Shown: positions 31,203 to 41,107 of the stretch, in pieces
Layout of the letters: each line of letters opens with the position of its first letter
Numbering within the stretch: position 1 is the stretch's first letter
Assembly: GCA_030844895.1 (NCBI GenBank)
Contig: CM061226.1
Location: forward strand, 100,105,292 to 100,169,291
Length of the DNA stretch: 64,000 bases
Reading direction: 5' to 3'
Source of the DNA: Ambrosia x helenae
Lineage: Eukaryota > Streptophyta > Magnoliopsida > Asterales > Asteraceae
The notes under the pieces: model-generated
The model's database searches: none
Seen by the model: the letters and a program-made list of their open reading frames with translations, nothing else
Told to the model about the DNA's origin: nothing
Position numbers and translations under genes: made by a program

Positions 31203-31432
31203 TTAACATCTAAGGGTTGATATAAAACCACGTGATATGCATTGAAGATGACGTTTGGGCTGCCCTGCATGAAAAGAACAAAACAAGAAATATGAATATA
31301 ATATGTTATATGCGACTAGTAATAGATTTGAATGAAAAATCAAATGAAGAAATGAGTAAAATACCCACCCCAAAAAATATGTCTGAACTTCCATTCAAGG
31401 AGATCCCTTGCAATAAGTTCTTGTGCACTGTG
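31203..31432 (-). pseudogene. Auxin response factor (ARF) DNA-binding-domain fragment
   Basis: Minus strand. One exon fragment (about 31432-31369) encodes QELIARDLLEWKFRHIFWG, followed by a 104-bp intron with GT-AG borders (31368-31265) and a second exon starting QPKRHLQ. Joined, this matches the ELVARDLHxxEWKFRHIYRG-QPRRHLL segment of the ARF B3 DNA-binding domain, including, as I recall it, the position of an intron. The match ends after RHLQ and the frame stops near 31204. ARF proteins bind auxin-response elements in the nucleus; this piece cannot. It lies 250 bp inside the Helitron-like 5' end at 30917, so capture is possible. The copia element at 31578 sits just upstream of it. Confidence 0.6.
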
Positions 31433-31577
31433 CAGGTGGGTGCTGCGAGAAATCTTATAGAACTAAAAAAATTGTAATCTTCAATTTATGTTGGTAAAAG
31501 TAATACTAGAAGGGTAGAAAAGTAATTACCAATGGAGGAATTTCTTTCTCGGCTGCACGACAAGGGACAATGAATCC

Positions 31578-32232
31578 TGTCAGAAAATATGGATCTAACT
31601 ACTGATATTACAAACAATCAACAATAACAACCATTCATCAACAATCTAAACAAGAACAAAAGAGATAGCGACAAAAACGGTGACAAAACTCTTATTTACC
31701 CAAACCAAGAAAAGTACCCAACCAGACCCAATGATCTCAGCAAATACTGAGATCTTATGAATGAATACAAAGTCTGTCAATCAGCTGCTGGTTATTTAGA
31801 CCAGCAGATGAAGACGATAAGGAAAACTTTAATACAGACTTACAAAGACTAAGAACCCTAAAAGGATACAGACTAATACAGACGAGAGAGACGATCAAAA
31901 CAATAATGACTCGTACAACTGATGAGAGAGAGAGAAAGAGAGCTTATATAGTGAGCTCTAGAACTTTCCCTGACTCACAAAATACACGGTCAGGATCAAT
32001 TTGATCCAACGCTTATAATCTATTCTCGAAACAAGTTGCAACAACCATCCAGCTGTATAACCATTCACATGGGCCAGACTTCAAGCCCACTCAAACTTTT
32101 AGCCTAATACACATCCAGGCCTGCACACTTAACAACAAGATTAGTCCAATAAATACATAATAACACATAACGTGTTATATGGTTCAATACTTGAATTAAT
32201 ATAATACTTGATTTTAAGTATATATTTTTACA
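31578..32232 (-). mobile_element. 3' LTR of the young copia element
   Basis: Plus-strand ends TGTCAGAAAATATGG ... TATATTTTTACA. The minus strand starts TGTAAAAATA. A TATATAAG box (minus) lies at 31943-31950. Confidence 0.95.
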
Positions 32233-32242
32233 TGCCCCCTTA
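32233..32242 (-). other. Polypurine tract of the young copia element
   Basis: TAAGGGGGCA on the minus strand directly precedes the LTR start TGTAAAAATA. Confidence 0.85.
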
Positions 32243-32244
32243 AT

Positions 32245-34461
32245 TCAAGTACTGAACATATCTTTCATTCCAAGACTATTACACAACACATTATGCTGTT
32301 GTTTATCTCGCCCTTTTGTGAATACATCAGCAATCTGTTTTGCTGAATCAACCTTTGTAGTTTTAACAATTCCACTAGAGATCTTTTCTCTAATGAAATG
32401 TATATCGATTTCGAAATGTTTAGTTTTATCATGAAACACCGGATTTGCTGCTATTGAAATAGCAGCCTTACTATCACTAAACATCTCTACTGGTAATTTT
32501 ACACTAACATTAAGTTCACTCAGAAGATTTTTTAACCAAATTATTTCACAAGTACCAGAACATAATGCCCTGTATTCAGCTTCTGCTGAAGATCTGGACA
32601 CCGTGCTCTGTTTCTTGCTTTTCCAAGAAACAAGAGAATCTCCTAAGAAAACACAAAATCCAGTTATTGATTTCCTGGAAATTGGACATTTTGCCCAATC
32701 AGCATCCACATATGCACTGAGATTAAAACTATCAGACTTTTTAAATAGAATTCCATTCCCAGGTGCCAACTTCAAGTATCTAAGTAACCTTAGAGCAATT
32801 TGAAGATGGCCTTGGGTTGGACTATGCATAAACTGACTCAAATATTGAACAGCATAACATATGTCAGGTCTAGTTAAAGATAGGTAAATGAGCTTACCTA
32901 TAAGTTTTTGAAATCCAGTGACATTATCAAGTAATGTCTCAGACTTCTTACTTTTTGTTGACAAAACATAATGCTGTTCAATAGGAGTGTTCACAGGCTT
33001 ACACCCAAGATAGCCAAACTCATGTAAAAGTTCAAGACAATATTTCCTTTGTGATAAACAAATACCACAATCAGAATATAAAACTTCAATACCCAAAAAA
33101 TACTTTAGTTTACCTAGATCTTTTATTTGAAAATTTGACCTAAGAACTTCTTTAACATGTTTTATTTCACTTTCACTATTGCCTGTGACAACAATATCAT
33201 CAACATATACTAACATAACAACAAAGACATCTTTATTAGACTTAATATACAAAGAATGATCACAAATACTCTGAATAAATCCCATACTCAGCAGTACAGA
33301 ATTAAGTTTTTCATTCCACTTCCTTGGTGCCTGTTTGAGGCCATACAAGGACTTGACCAATTTACACACTTTTGATTCATTCTGAGAATAATAACCTTCA
33401 GGCAAGGTCATATACACATCCTCAGAGATTGAACCATACAAAAAAGCATTGTTAATATCTAATTGGTACAATGACCAATTGTTTTGAACAGCAATACTGA
33501 TTACTGTTCTAACAGTGACCATTTTTACAACTGGAGAGAAGGTTTCTCCAAAATCTATACCTTCTCTTTGGTTGTAACCCTTAGCTACAAGCCTAGCCTT
33601 GTATCTCTCAACCTCACCATTTGATTTGTATTTAATCTTATATACCCATTTGCATCCAATGGGCTTTCTATCTTTAGGAAGATCTGTCAAAACCCAGGTA
33701 TTATTCTTGTACAGTGCCTCCATTTCACTGTTCATGGCCTCAACCCATTTGGGATCAGTTGAGGCCTCTGAATAACACTGAGGTTCAACGGTCTTATTAA
33801 GACTAGCAACAAGACACTTATTCTCAAAAGACAACTTGGAATAATTCACAACTTTTTCCACACCATACTTGACCTTTCCCTCTATAACATAATCACTAAA
33901 CCTTTTTGGTAAAACAGAGTCCCTAGTTGACCTTCTAGACTCTTGAATCCTATTTCCCTCAGGAGTCCAGTTCTCAACATTTGAACCCTCACCACTAGAA
34001 AGGTCAGTCCCTCTACTACCTTCACTACCAGGTTGCTGATCAATCACTCTAGGATGAGTGAGATCTACCCCCTTGGCAGCCCTGGGAGAGTCATCTAACA
34101 CATCCCCAGGGGAGGGTTCATGAGCAACATTGGTTCCCCCTTCATCATCGGGAGGATTCTTATTATTATTATTATTATTATTATTATTAGACAGACCATC
34201 CTGAGTATTTCCAGTGCTTGTACCCTCATAACTATCAAAAAAGTTTAAATGGTTTAACTCAGATAAGACTTGTTTATCAAAACCAGTTTTAAAAGGAAAA
34301 ATATCCTCATAAAACCTAACATCTCTTGAAAACTCAAATTGTTTTTTCTCAAGACTCCACAATTTGTATCCTTTTTTAAAACATGAGTACCCAATTAAGA
34401 CACTTTTATCAGCTCTACTATTAAGTTTATCACTATCATCTAACACTGTTTTAAAGCACAA
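32245..34461 (-). CDS. Copia polyprotein, C-terminal part: end of integrase, reverse transcriptase, RNase H
   Basis: 738 codons. It opens with the integrase C-terminal region (CFKTVLDDSDKL, VLIGYS, a copia hallmark), then a linker with nine Asn codons in an (AAT)n microsatellite (plus strand 34167-34194), then RT starting around residue 250 (WVEAMNSEMEAL) with YVDDIVV near residue 417. RNase H has AYVDADWAKC, SRKSITGFCVFLG and SSAEAEYRAL, and the chain ends DVFTKGRDKQQ...GMKDMF. In the intact ancestor this was one frame with the upstream ORF; a one-base change at about 34493-34497 separates them, so the first methionine here is not a natural start. Confidence 0.92.
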   Translation of the reverse strand: MCFKTVLDDSDKLNSRADKSVLIGYSCFKKGYKLWSLEKKQFEFSRDVRFYEDIFPFKTGFDKQVLSELNHLNFFDSYEGTSTGNTQDGLSNNNNNNNNNKNPPDDEGGTNVAHEPSPGDVLDDSPRAAKGVDLTHPRVIDQQPGSEGSRGTDLSSGEGSNVENWTPEGNRIQESRRSTRDSVLPKRFSDYVIEGKVKYGVEKVVNYSKLSFENKCLVASLNKTVEPQCYSEASTDPKWVEAMNSEMEALYKNNTWVLTDLPKDRKPIGCKWVYKIKYKSNGEVERYKARLVAKGYNQREGIDFGETFSPVVKMVTVRTVISIAVQNNWSLYQLDINNAFLYGSISEDVYMTLPEGYYSQNESKVCKLVKSLYGLKQAPRKWNEKLNSVLLSMGFIQSICDHSLYIKSNKDVFVVMLVYVDDIVVTGNSESEIKHVKEVLRSNFQIKDLGKLKYFLGIEVLYSDCGICLSQRKYCLELLHEFGYLGCKPVNTPIEQHYVLSTKSKKSETLLDNVTGFQKLIGKLIYLSLTRPDICYAVQYLSQFMHSPTQGHLQIALRLLRYLKLAPGNGILFKKSDSFNLSAYVDADWAKCPISRKSITGFCVFLGDSLVSWKSKKQSTVSRSSAEAEYRALCSGTCEIIWLKNLLSELNVSVKLPVEMFSDSKAAISIAANPVFHDKTKHFEIDIHFIREKISSGIVKTTKVDSAKQIADVFTKGRDKQQHNVLCNSLGMKDMFST

Positions 34462-34484
34462 GCACCCGAAATTCCTAAGATGTT

Positions 34485-36752
34485 CTATAGTTGGGGGAAC
34501 CCATACATTTTCTCATAGGGACTTTTACCACCTAGGACTGAAGAGGGAATCCTGTTAATCAAGTAAGCTGCAGTTAGCACACATTCAGACCAGAAATTGA
34601 GGGGAACACAAATTTGAAACAAAAGTGCCCTTGCTATATTTAGAAGGTGCCTATGTTTCCTTTCCACCACTCCATTTTGTTGTGGTGTATGGACACATGA
34701 GGTTTGGTGAATGATCCCATTCATATTACAAAAATTTGCCATTTGTTTATTTATAAATTCAGTTCCATTGTCACTCCTAAAAACCTTAACATGTTTTTTA
34801 AACTGTGTTTTTAGTAATTCAAAAAAACTGAGTATATTTTCAAAAACTTCCCCTTTTCCTTTTAACATATAACACCAGACTGATCTGGTAAAATCATCAA
34901 CAACAGTTAAGAAGTATTTATATCCTTCTTTACTAGTCACCCTATATGGGCCCCAAACATCTAAATGAACTAATTCTCCTAATTCTTTTGAGTTATGTTC
35001 ACTCAAAGGAAAAGGAATCCTAGCTTGTTTAGCTTTATGGCAAATTTCACATGGATGGGAACTCACCCCTTCTATACTAAGATTTCCTTTTAGGACACTT
35101 AGGACTTGATCAGATGGATGACCAAGTCTGTTGTGCCATAAACTGAAATCATTCTTACTTAAACAACAAACACTATTGTTACTTACATTACCACCTACAA
35201 AATACAGACCATCAACTTCTTTACCAGTCACCAGGACTCTCCTGGACTTGGAATCCTGGACATAACAAGAATGCTCATCAAACAAGACACACATCTTGCT
35301 ATCTTTGGCTAACTTGTTAACAGATACCAGATTAACACAATAATCTGGCACATAAAAAACATCATACAAAATGACTCCATTTTCAAGTTTAACATCACCA
35401 ATCTTTTTTACTTTAGCATTGGTACCATTTGGATGTTTGACAGACATGTTATATTGAGATACATCAACACAATTTATCATGTGCTCATCAGTGCTAACCA
35501 TATGTTGATTAGCACTAGAGTCCATGATCCATTTTAAGAAAAGAGCAGCCTTAACTAAAGCTGAACAACTTGAAAAATTTTCAAAAACTTTCCCAAGTTT
35601 AGACAAGACAGACACATTGCTAAAACCATTAACAGATAGTTGCTCACCTCCTAAATTAGACTTTTGAGTATCATTTCCTGTCTTGTCAGTAATGAGACTC
35701 ATGATCTTGGAGATCTGTTCTGATGTAAAAGGTGAGGCAGTAGCACTTGATGAAGTGTTGCTACTTGAACTACCTGTCTTTCCACTAGACACACATGCAT
35801 TATTAGTTCTAAGAGGCTGATTAGGTATCCTCTTTTTGAACCCAGGAGGATACCCAACCAATTCATAACACCTATCTGAAGTGTGCCCTAACATTTGACA
35901 ATGAGTACACTTCAAATTAGGGTTAGGTCCTCTATTCTGCCTTCTTCTATTATCAAATGGTTGATTAGTTTTAGTTAGGAAAGAGACATTTGATCCCTTT
36001 GTGTTACCACTAGAACCCCTATGTGACTCTTCCCTAGAAATGACAGAGAAGGCAGTTTTGACAGAGGGTAATGGATCTTGCATCAAAAGATTAGATCTAA
36101 TTTGTTGATAAACATCATCAAGTCCCATTAGAAATTGCATAAGTTTTATCAAACTATTAAAATCATTGAATTTAGATGAAGCTGCACAAGAACATGCAGG
36201 TAACTGAATTATAGAGTCCAATTGTTTCCACATGGTATTTAACTTGTGATAGTACTCAGAAACAGTACTACCACTTTGTGTTATAGAGTTAATCTTTTGA
36301 TGCAGATTAAAGACTACTGACCCATCAACCTTATCATAGGTCTCTTTTAGATCTAACCAAACATCTCTAGCTAATTTAGAAAATACTTGACCTAAATACA
36401 ATTCTTCACTTACAGAATTAAGCAACCAAGTAAGGACCACAGAGTTACACCTATCCCATTGCTTAGCTAACACATCATCCTCAACAGACTTAACAGTACT
36501 ACCATCAATGAAGCCAAATTTATTTTTGGCTTCAAGGGCCAATTTCATGGAGTTAGCCCAAACAGAGTAGTTTTCTGTCCCTTTTAGCTTGATGCTAATA
36601 ATGGACAGACTACTGGTATCACTAGGGTGAATGTACAGGGGATCTCCAATGTCTAACTTACTAATTAGAGTATGGGATCCACCTGTTGATGCATCACCAC
36701 CACTAGTGACAACATCACCTTCCATGATGTCACAAAGATCACAATCAAACAA
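34485..36752 (-). CDS. Copia polyprotein, N-terminal part: gag, protease, integrase core
   Basis: 755 codons from ATG at 36750-36752. Gag shows the plant copia N-terminal pattern (DPLYIHPSD, LKGTENYSVWANSMKLAL, FIDGS) and a zinc knuckle CTHCQMLGHTSDRC near residue 280. Protease: WIMDSSANQHMV near residue 410; the usual D-S/T-G triad reads D-S-S. GAG-pre-integrase: LWHNRLGHPS and CEICHKAKQ. Integrase core: LDVWGPY (about 596), FRSDNGTEF (about 660) and NGVVERKHRH (about 697) supply the D,D,E residues. The frame stops after MYGFPQL because a C run is one base short; adding back one base in that run would rejoin the downstream ORF. The relic element at 20240 keeps DSG, so the change is specific to this copy or its recent lineage. 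Confidence 0.93.
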   Translation of the reverse strand: MFDCDLCDIMEGDVVTSGGDASTGGSHTLISKLDIGDPLYIHPSDTSSLSIISIKLKGTENYSVWANSMKLALEAKNKFGFIDGSTVKSVEDDVLAKQWDRCNSVVLTWLLNSVSEELYLGQVFSKLARDVWLDLKETYDKVDGSVVFNLHQKINSITQSGSTVSEYYHKLNTMWKQLDSIIQLPACSCAASSKFNDFNSLIKLMQFLMGLDDVYQQIRSNLLMQDPLPSVKTAFSVISREESHRGSSGNTKGSNVSFLTKTNQPFDNRRRQNRGPNPNLKCTHCQMLGHTSDRCYELVGYPPGFKKRIPNQPLRTNNACVSSGKTGSSSSNTSSSATASPFTSEQISKIMSLITDKTGNDTQKSNLGGEQLSVNGFSNVSVLSKLGKVFENFSSCSALVKAALFLKWIMDSSANQHMVSTDEHMINCVDVSQYNMSVKHPNGTNAKVKKIGDVKLENGVILYDVFYVPDYCVNLVSVNKLAKDSKMCVLFDEHSCYVQDSKSRRVLVTGKEVDGLYFVGGNVSNNSVCCLSKNDFSLWHNRLGHPSDQVLSVLKGNLSIEGVSSHPCEICHKAKQARIPFPLSEHNSKELGELVHLDVWGPYRVTSKEGYKYFLTVVDDFTRSVWCYMLKGKGEVFENILSFFELLKTQFKKHVKVFRSDNGTEFINKQMANFCNMNGIIHQTSCVHTPQQNGVVERKHRHLLNIARALLFQICVPLNFWSECVLTAAYLINRIPSSVLGGKSPYEKMYGFPQL

Positions 36753-37440
36753 TTAACAATCAAGAAGTGAATGAATGAACAACAAAAAAGAAAACCTAGA
36801 GAGCGAAGCTGTGACAGTGATTCAGATCATGGGTTCATCACTCAAGGTGCCCACGCAGATCTTATCACAGGAGCCCTTTATAACTAATAGTATATGTATA
36901 TACGTAAATGACAAAGAGCAGAGTGAAAGACAAGTAACACAGAGGACAAACACACAAGAGACAAGTAACACAGAAGATAAACACACAAGAGACAAACAAC
37001 TGCCGGTCCACCCTAACCCGGCCAAAGACGCCTAGACAACAATAACAAGAAAAAAAGGGATGAAACGATCTCACAGTGAGGGGGAACCCAAGTTAGGGTT
37101 TCGCCAACCCCACAACTAACACCTTCACTTAGGGTGTTAAGATGTGGGAGCAACTGTAGCAATAAATTCCAAGTTCCACTCCAGTTAAGCTCCAATCCAC
37201 CAGCACAGATCCAATGACCAAGAGAACTAAGTCAACACTTGTTGACAGAACTCCAGATCTACACACAGATATCAAGATCACAAGAAGTAGACCAGATCTA
37301 GAAAGATCAGATCTACAACGACTCAAGAATAAGGTCAAGATCTATGAACAGAGATCAAAACCCTAAGACAATTTTTATCAAAGACAAAGAACAAGAAAAC
37401 CAGCGGAAGAACCAATAATCTCAGGATCTAGAGCCTTTGG
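36753..37440 (-). other. 5' leader of the young copia element
   Basis: Non-coding stretch between the primer site and the gag ATG. It contains a 31-bp tandem repeat (36929-36959 and 36960-36990: GACAAGTAACACAGA ... AACACACAAGA), which resembles a recent slippage product. The short open frames here are composition by-products. Confidence 0.75.
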
Positions 37441-37452
37441 GCTCTGATACCA
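37441..37452 (-). other. Primer binding site for initiator tRNA-Met
   Basis: TGGTATCAGAGC on the minus strand lies directly next to the 5' LTR. It is the standard plant Ty1-copia priming site complementary to the 3' end of initiator methionine tRNA. Confidence 0.95.
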
Positions 37453-38107
37453 TGTCAGAAAATATGGATCTAACTACTGATATTACAAACAATCAACAAT
37501 AACAACCATTCATCAACAATCTAAACAAGAACAAAAGAGATAGCGACAAAAACGGTGACAAAACTCTTATTTACCCAAACCAAGAAAAGTACCCAACCAG
37601 ACCCAATGATCTCAGCAAATACTGAGATCTTATGAATGAATACAAAGTCTGTCAATCAGCTGCTGGTTATTTAGACCAGCAGATGAAGACGATAAGGAAA
37701 ACTTTAATACAGACTTACAAAGACTAAGAACCCTAAAAGGATACAGACTAATACAGACGAGAGAGACGATCAAAACAATAATGACTCGTACAACTGATGA
37801 GAGAGAGAGAAAGAGAGCTTATATAGTGAGCTCTAGAACTTTCCCTGACTCACAAAATACACGGTCAGGATCAATTTGATCCAACGCTTATAATCTATTC
37901 TCGAAACAAGTTGCAACAACCATCCAGCTGTATAACCATTCACATGGGCCAGACTTCAAGCCCACTCAAACTTTTAGCCCAATACACATCCAGGCCTGCA
38001 CACTTAACAACAAGATTAGTCCAATAAATACATAATAACACATAACGTGTTATATGGTTCAATACTTGAATTAATATAATACTTGATTTTAAGTATATAT
38101 TTTTACA
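37453..38107 (-). mobile_element. 5' LTR of the young copia element
   Basis: 655 bp, matching 31578-32232 except one base. The minus-strand TATATAAG at 37818-37825, just downstream of GAGCTCAC, is the likely core promoter of the element. Confidence 0.95.
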
Positions 38108-38112
38108 AATCC

Positions 38113-38919
38113 CTCATGGGTACTTTTATCGCTAGCGGTTAACGTCTTGCGGGCATAATTAGTTGGTTGTCTGCTTGGAGTATTCAACTCAATAGAAAGA
38201 AATGTATCTTTTTCTTGCTATAAATATTTCACAAAGAAAATTGTACAAAAACTTTCAATTGAACCTAAAAAAAATCAAAACTATAAATTATAACAAAAGC
38301 TTACAGTGGTCAAGGGTTGCAATGTCATTTGGGCATACACCTCATCCGTTTCAAATCCTCCTGCAATTATAGAATCAACAATCCATCATATGAGTTTTAA
38401 GCTCCAATTCGGAGCTACTTGGTTTTAAAAGCGCGTGACGCTTCGAGGCAATTTAGTCCCAAAACCCAAGGGGCGACGGGCGCACATCATGAAGCTGAGG
38501 TGCGCCTTTACTACCCTGGTGCATTTTCTAGCGCGCCTCATGCATTATGTTATGGTGCACCTTTTAAAACCAAGATTCAGATCCCTTGATAATCACTTAA
38601 ATAAGGTAACGCAAATGAAAGGGTAACACTTGCATGCATTCTGACATTGTGAAGCTGGCAGGTCAACTGAGGATGCAAGGTTGGATAATTGGGTATGTGA
38701 GCATGTACTTCTTTATTAGTAGTTGCAACAACTTGGCTTCCAGTTCCAGTTCCAGTTCAGACCATTTAACATTCACTTACCAAACCAGACAATTACATAC
38801 ACAAATAGGAAGTGTTAGAAACCTACTCAAAAATAGTATTGAACAACTTCTCTTTCTGATTTGTGCCACAAAATATTAAACTAAATTGACTTACCATACA
38901 TGTTTAACATAGATATGCG
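38113..38919. other. Intergenic DNA, nothing recognised
   Basis: No supported gene or element. A GC-richer patch near 38425-38580 has words with GCGC palindromes but no terminal repeats that I can see. Confidence 0.5.
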
Positions 38920-39568
38920 ATAGGAAAGACTCATGGAATGGAATTCAGGAGCTAACATTTTATTTTCAGTTAATGTTGCTCGCTTGTGGCTCGGACAGGA
39001 TGGTTCGCATGAGGAGGCAGTTTTATTCAATTGGTGTAAATGGATTCCTACTAAATGTAATGTGTTCATGTGGAGGGCTAATCTAGATAGGATTCCGACG
39101 GCTTCTGCTCTCATTTGTGGTGAGTGTGGGGAAACTACGGATCATATTTTTACGGCGTGCATTATAGCTAATGGAGTGTGGAATGCAATTGCTTCATGGC
39201 TTAAGATCCCTCCGATTTTTGTTTTTTCGGTCAAAGATGTGCTGAAGGTTGTGGATCACGTCAACAGTCCGGTTTCAAAGAAGGAGGTAATGTATGGCAT
39301 TTGCATTTTAACATGTTGGAAGATTTGGACGACTCGGAACGAAGTGGTTTTCTCCCACGCTAAGGCTAATGTGACAAAGATTGTGGCCGACGTCAAATCT
39401 TTAAGTTTCTTATGGTTTAATAGCAGATCGAAGAAGGGTAGGATTCTTTGGAAAGATTGGTGTAATTTTGATATAACTTGATGTATTGGTTTGGTGGCTA
39501 TCTCTAGCTTGGAGATAGCCCGTTGTTTGGTGTTTTATTGAAGTTCACTTTTCAAAAAAAAAAAAAAA
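38920..39568 (+). mobile_element. 5'-truncated L1-type LINE (zf-RVT end)
   Basis: The frame 38933-39481 (182 codons) encodes the C-terminal zinc-binding domain found after reverse transcriptase in plant LINEs: FSVNVARLWL, NWCKWIPTKCNVFMWRANLD, RIPTA, then CGECGETTDHIFTAC (CCHC) and a Trp-rich tail. It ends with a short 3' UTR and an A14 run at 39554-39567. Reverse transcriptase and endonuclease are absent, as expected for a copy aborted during target-primed reverse transcription. The ATG at 38933 is internal, not a natural start. No target duplication was found. Confidence 0.85.
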
Positions 39569-39598
39569 CTTAAGAGACAAATATGCTTCTATAGACAA

Positions 39599-39630
39599 CT
39601 AGTAAGAAACCCGCGCGATGCAGCGGCGAC
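39599..39630 (-). other. Helitron 3' terminus
   Basis: On the minus strand CCGCTGCATCGCGCGG, GTTTCTTA and CTAG, then the target T. A GC-rich imperfect hairpin 8-10 bases before CTAG acts as terminator in Helitrons. Confidence 0.75.
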
Positions 39631-39987
39631 AACAATTTACAACGCAGTAGTTTGTTTATCAATCTTGTCGTGGTTTATTGAATGGTACTTTTGTTAGCTT
39701 TTTTATTCTTAGCACCGGTCCTGGTTTATCTTTATTATGATCTTACATATCTCAAATGTAGACACATGATATTATTTTAACTGGAACGATACATGTCTAT
39801 GTGCAAATCCATTACTTGATAAAGATAAATAAATAATGAAAGGCTTAATAGTGTGCTCACATTTCATTTGGTTCTGTCAAGTAAACATAGAGTAGAAGGA
39901 ATTTGTCCATCCATCACTTAACTTAGTGTTTATATAGTACTCTTTTTTGTTAGTTTATCACTCCTCCGTAGGTAGTTTGTATATTAC

Positions 39988-40282
39988 GTCTTTTATTTTT
40001 TTAACGTTAAGAAAATGACAGACGGTTAATCATAGGTGGTGACGTTGATAGCCAAAAGACAAGGGGGTACATGCGCCTTTTGTCCAAGGCTTGATACAAA
40101 ACCACTATCGAATCGGGGGTCTCATTGGAAGCATCCTCTCTATTCTCACGGGGTAGAGGTAAGGCTGTCTACATCTTACCCTCCTCAGACCTTACCTTAG
40201 CTTTTGCTATTGGTGAGATTAACTGAGTATGATGATGATGATGATGATGATTATGATTATGATGTCTTTTATTTTTTTTAAC
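39988..40282 (+). mobile_element. SINE fragment ending in (ATG)n, with ~18-bp target duplication
   Basis: The body, 40006-40263, is flanked by GTCTTTTATTTTTTTAAC (39988-40005) and the same word with one extra T (40264-40282). It carries the GGTAGAGGTAAGGCTGTCTAC / CTTACCCTCCTCAGACC domain that I recognise from plant SINEs and ends in an ATG/ATT microsatellite. Box A and box B are not visible, so the 5' head is truncated or diverged. It inserted into the Helitron body. Confidence 0.75.
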
Positions 40283-40489
40283 TCATAGGATACGAGAGAT
40301 TTATCTATGCCATTAGCATTGCATAACTCAATTAAGAAAATAGTCATAACCATGAATAAGAAAATATAAGTCATAAACATCGATTCAATGTAATAAATTA
40401 ACTAACACACAAATAAGAAAACATAATTGATAAACATAACCATTTTAAAATAAACATTTGCGTGTCAACTACTTGCAATGAGATAATGT

Positions 40490-40710
40490 TTAGTCATATG
40501 CCTTACACATCTCAATTATATCATCAGTATTGTTCGACCACCATTCTTCATCCCAATCGGTACCAAGAGCTTCTTGTTTAGGCACTAAAAAACAATATTA
40601 AGTCTCTCATATATGTTTTATCAAAACTAACAACATTATATATTTAGAAAGATGTTAAATTGATACCTGACATTAGAACACTTTGTTTCATCCATAACAT
40701 ATTTTTAATT
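40490..40710 (-). pseudogene. Two exon-like fragments near the Helitron 3' end
   Basis: The fragment 40710-40667 ends MKQSVLMS with a GT donor. After an 82-bp intron-like gap ending in AG, 40584-40490 encodes PKQEALGTDWDEEWWSNNTD and stops after KAYD. The acidic, Trp-rich tail looks like a genuine protein C-terminus but I do not recognise it. It could be the end of the Helitron's own gene or a captured exon. Confidence 0.4.
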
Positions 40711-40919
40711 TATGTAAGAGAAAAATGAATATGTTGATATGTTGTAAATGATAGATTTGACTTAGCTTTTTCTTTTTTCTTTTTTTTTAATTTCTATTAA
40801 CAATGAATAAATAGCAATAATCATAAACTAAAAATGTATTCATGATATGTTTTGAAATATAAAAACCTTTATCATAAAATCTATTAACATACCTATGTTT
40901 TCATATACATGTCCATTCG

Positions 40920-41107
40920 TCATGTAATACTTCCTAATAGACAACATGTAATACCTTTGTATTTTCCTGTGATATCCCTCTTGACAATGCCAAGTAAAGT
41001 TACACATGTGAAAAGATAGAATCCAATAGATAAACACCAACATGCGAAATTGTTTGACCGTGAGCTTTGTTGATGGTTATGGAAAAACTAAGTCGAATGG
41101 GAAATTG
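40920..41107 (-). pseudogene. Helitron RepHel (Pif1-type helicase) C-terminal remnant
   Basis: Minus strand reads FPIRLSFSITINKAHGQTIS, HVGVYLLDSIFSH, then a TAA (41000-41002) where Helitron helicases have Gln, then LYLALSRGISQENTKVL and, after a frame change, VVY-EVL. This is the C-terminal helicase part: motif V (TINKAQGQT) and motif VI (YVALSR). In the family RepHel nicks and unwinds the element during rolling-circle transposition. This copy is dead: one stop, at least one frameshift, and the Rep domain and helicase motifs I-IV are not found in the body. It fixes the element's orientation (gene reads towards the 3' end at 39599). Confidence 0.85.

Larger units (their letters stand above)
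31573..38112 (-). mobile_element. Complete, very young Ty1-copia element with 5-bp target duplication
   Basis: The element spans 31578-38107 (6530 bp), with AATCC duplicated at 31573-31577 and 38108-38112. Its two LTRs are both 655 bp, and by eye differ at one site (T against C in AGCCTAATAC/AGCCCAATAC). The order on the minus strand is LTR, PBS, leader, gag-protease-integrase, RT-RNase H, polypurine tract, LTR. One LTR difference implies an insertion age of tens of thousands of years at commonly assumed plant rates (0.0015 divided by 2 x 1.3e-8 gives about 60,000). The coding region has a frameshift and an altered protease site, described below. Confidence 0.97.

Noticed and set aside
32603..32803. 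Plus-strand frame of 66 codons in the copia RNase H region
   Set aside because: Antisense to the RNase H coding sequence.
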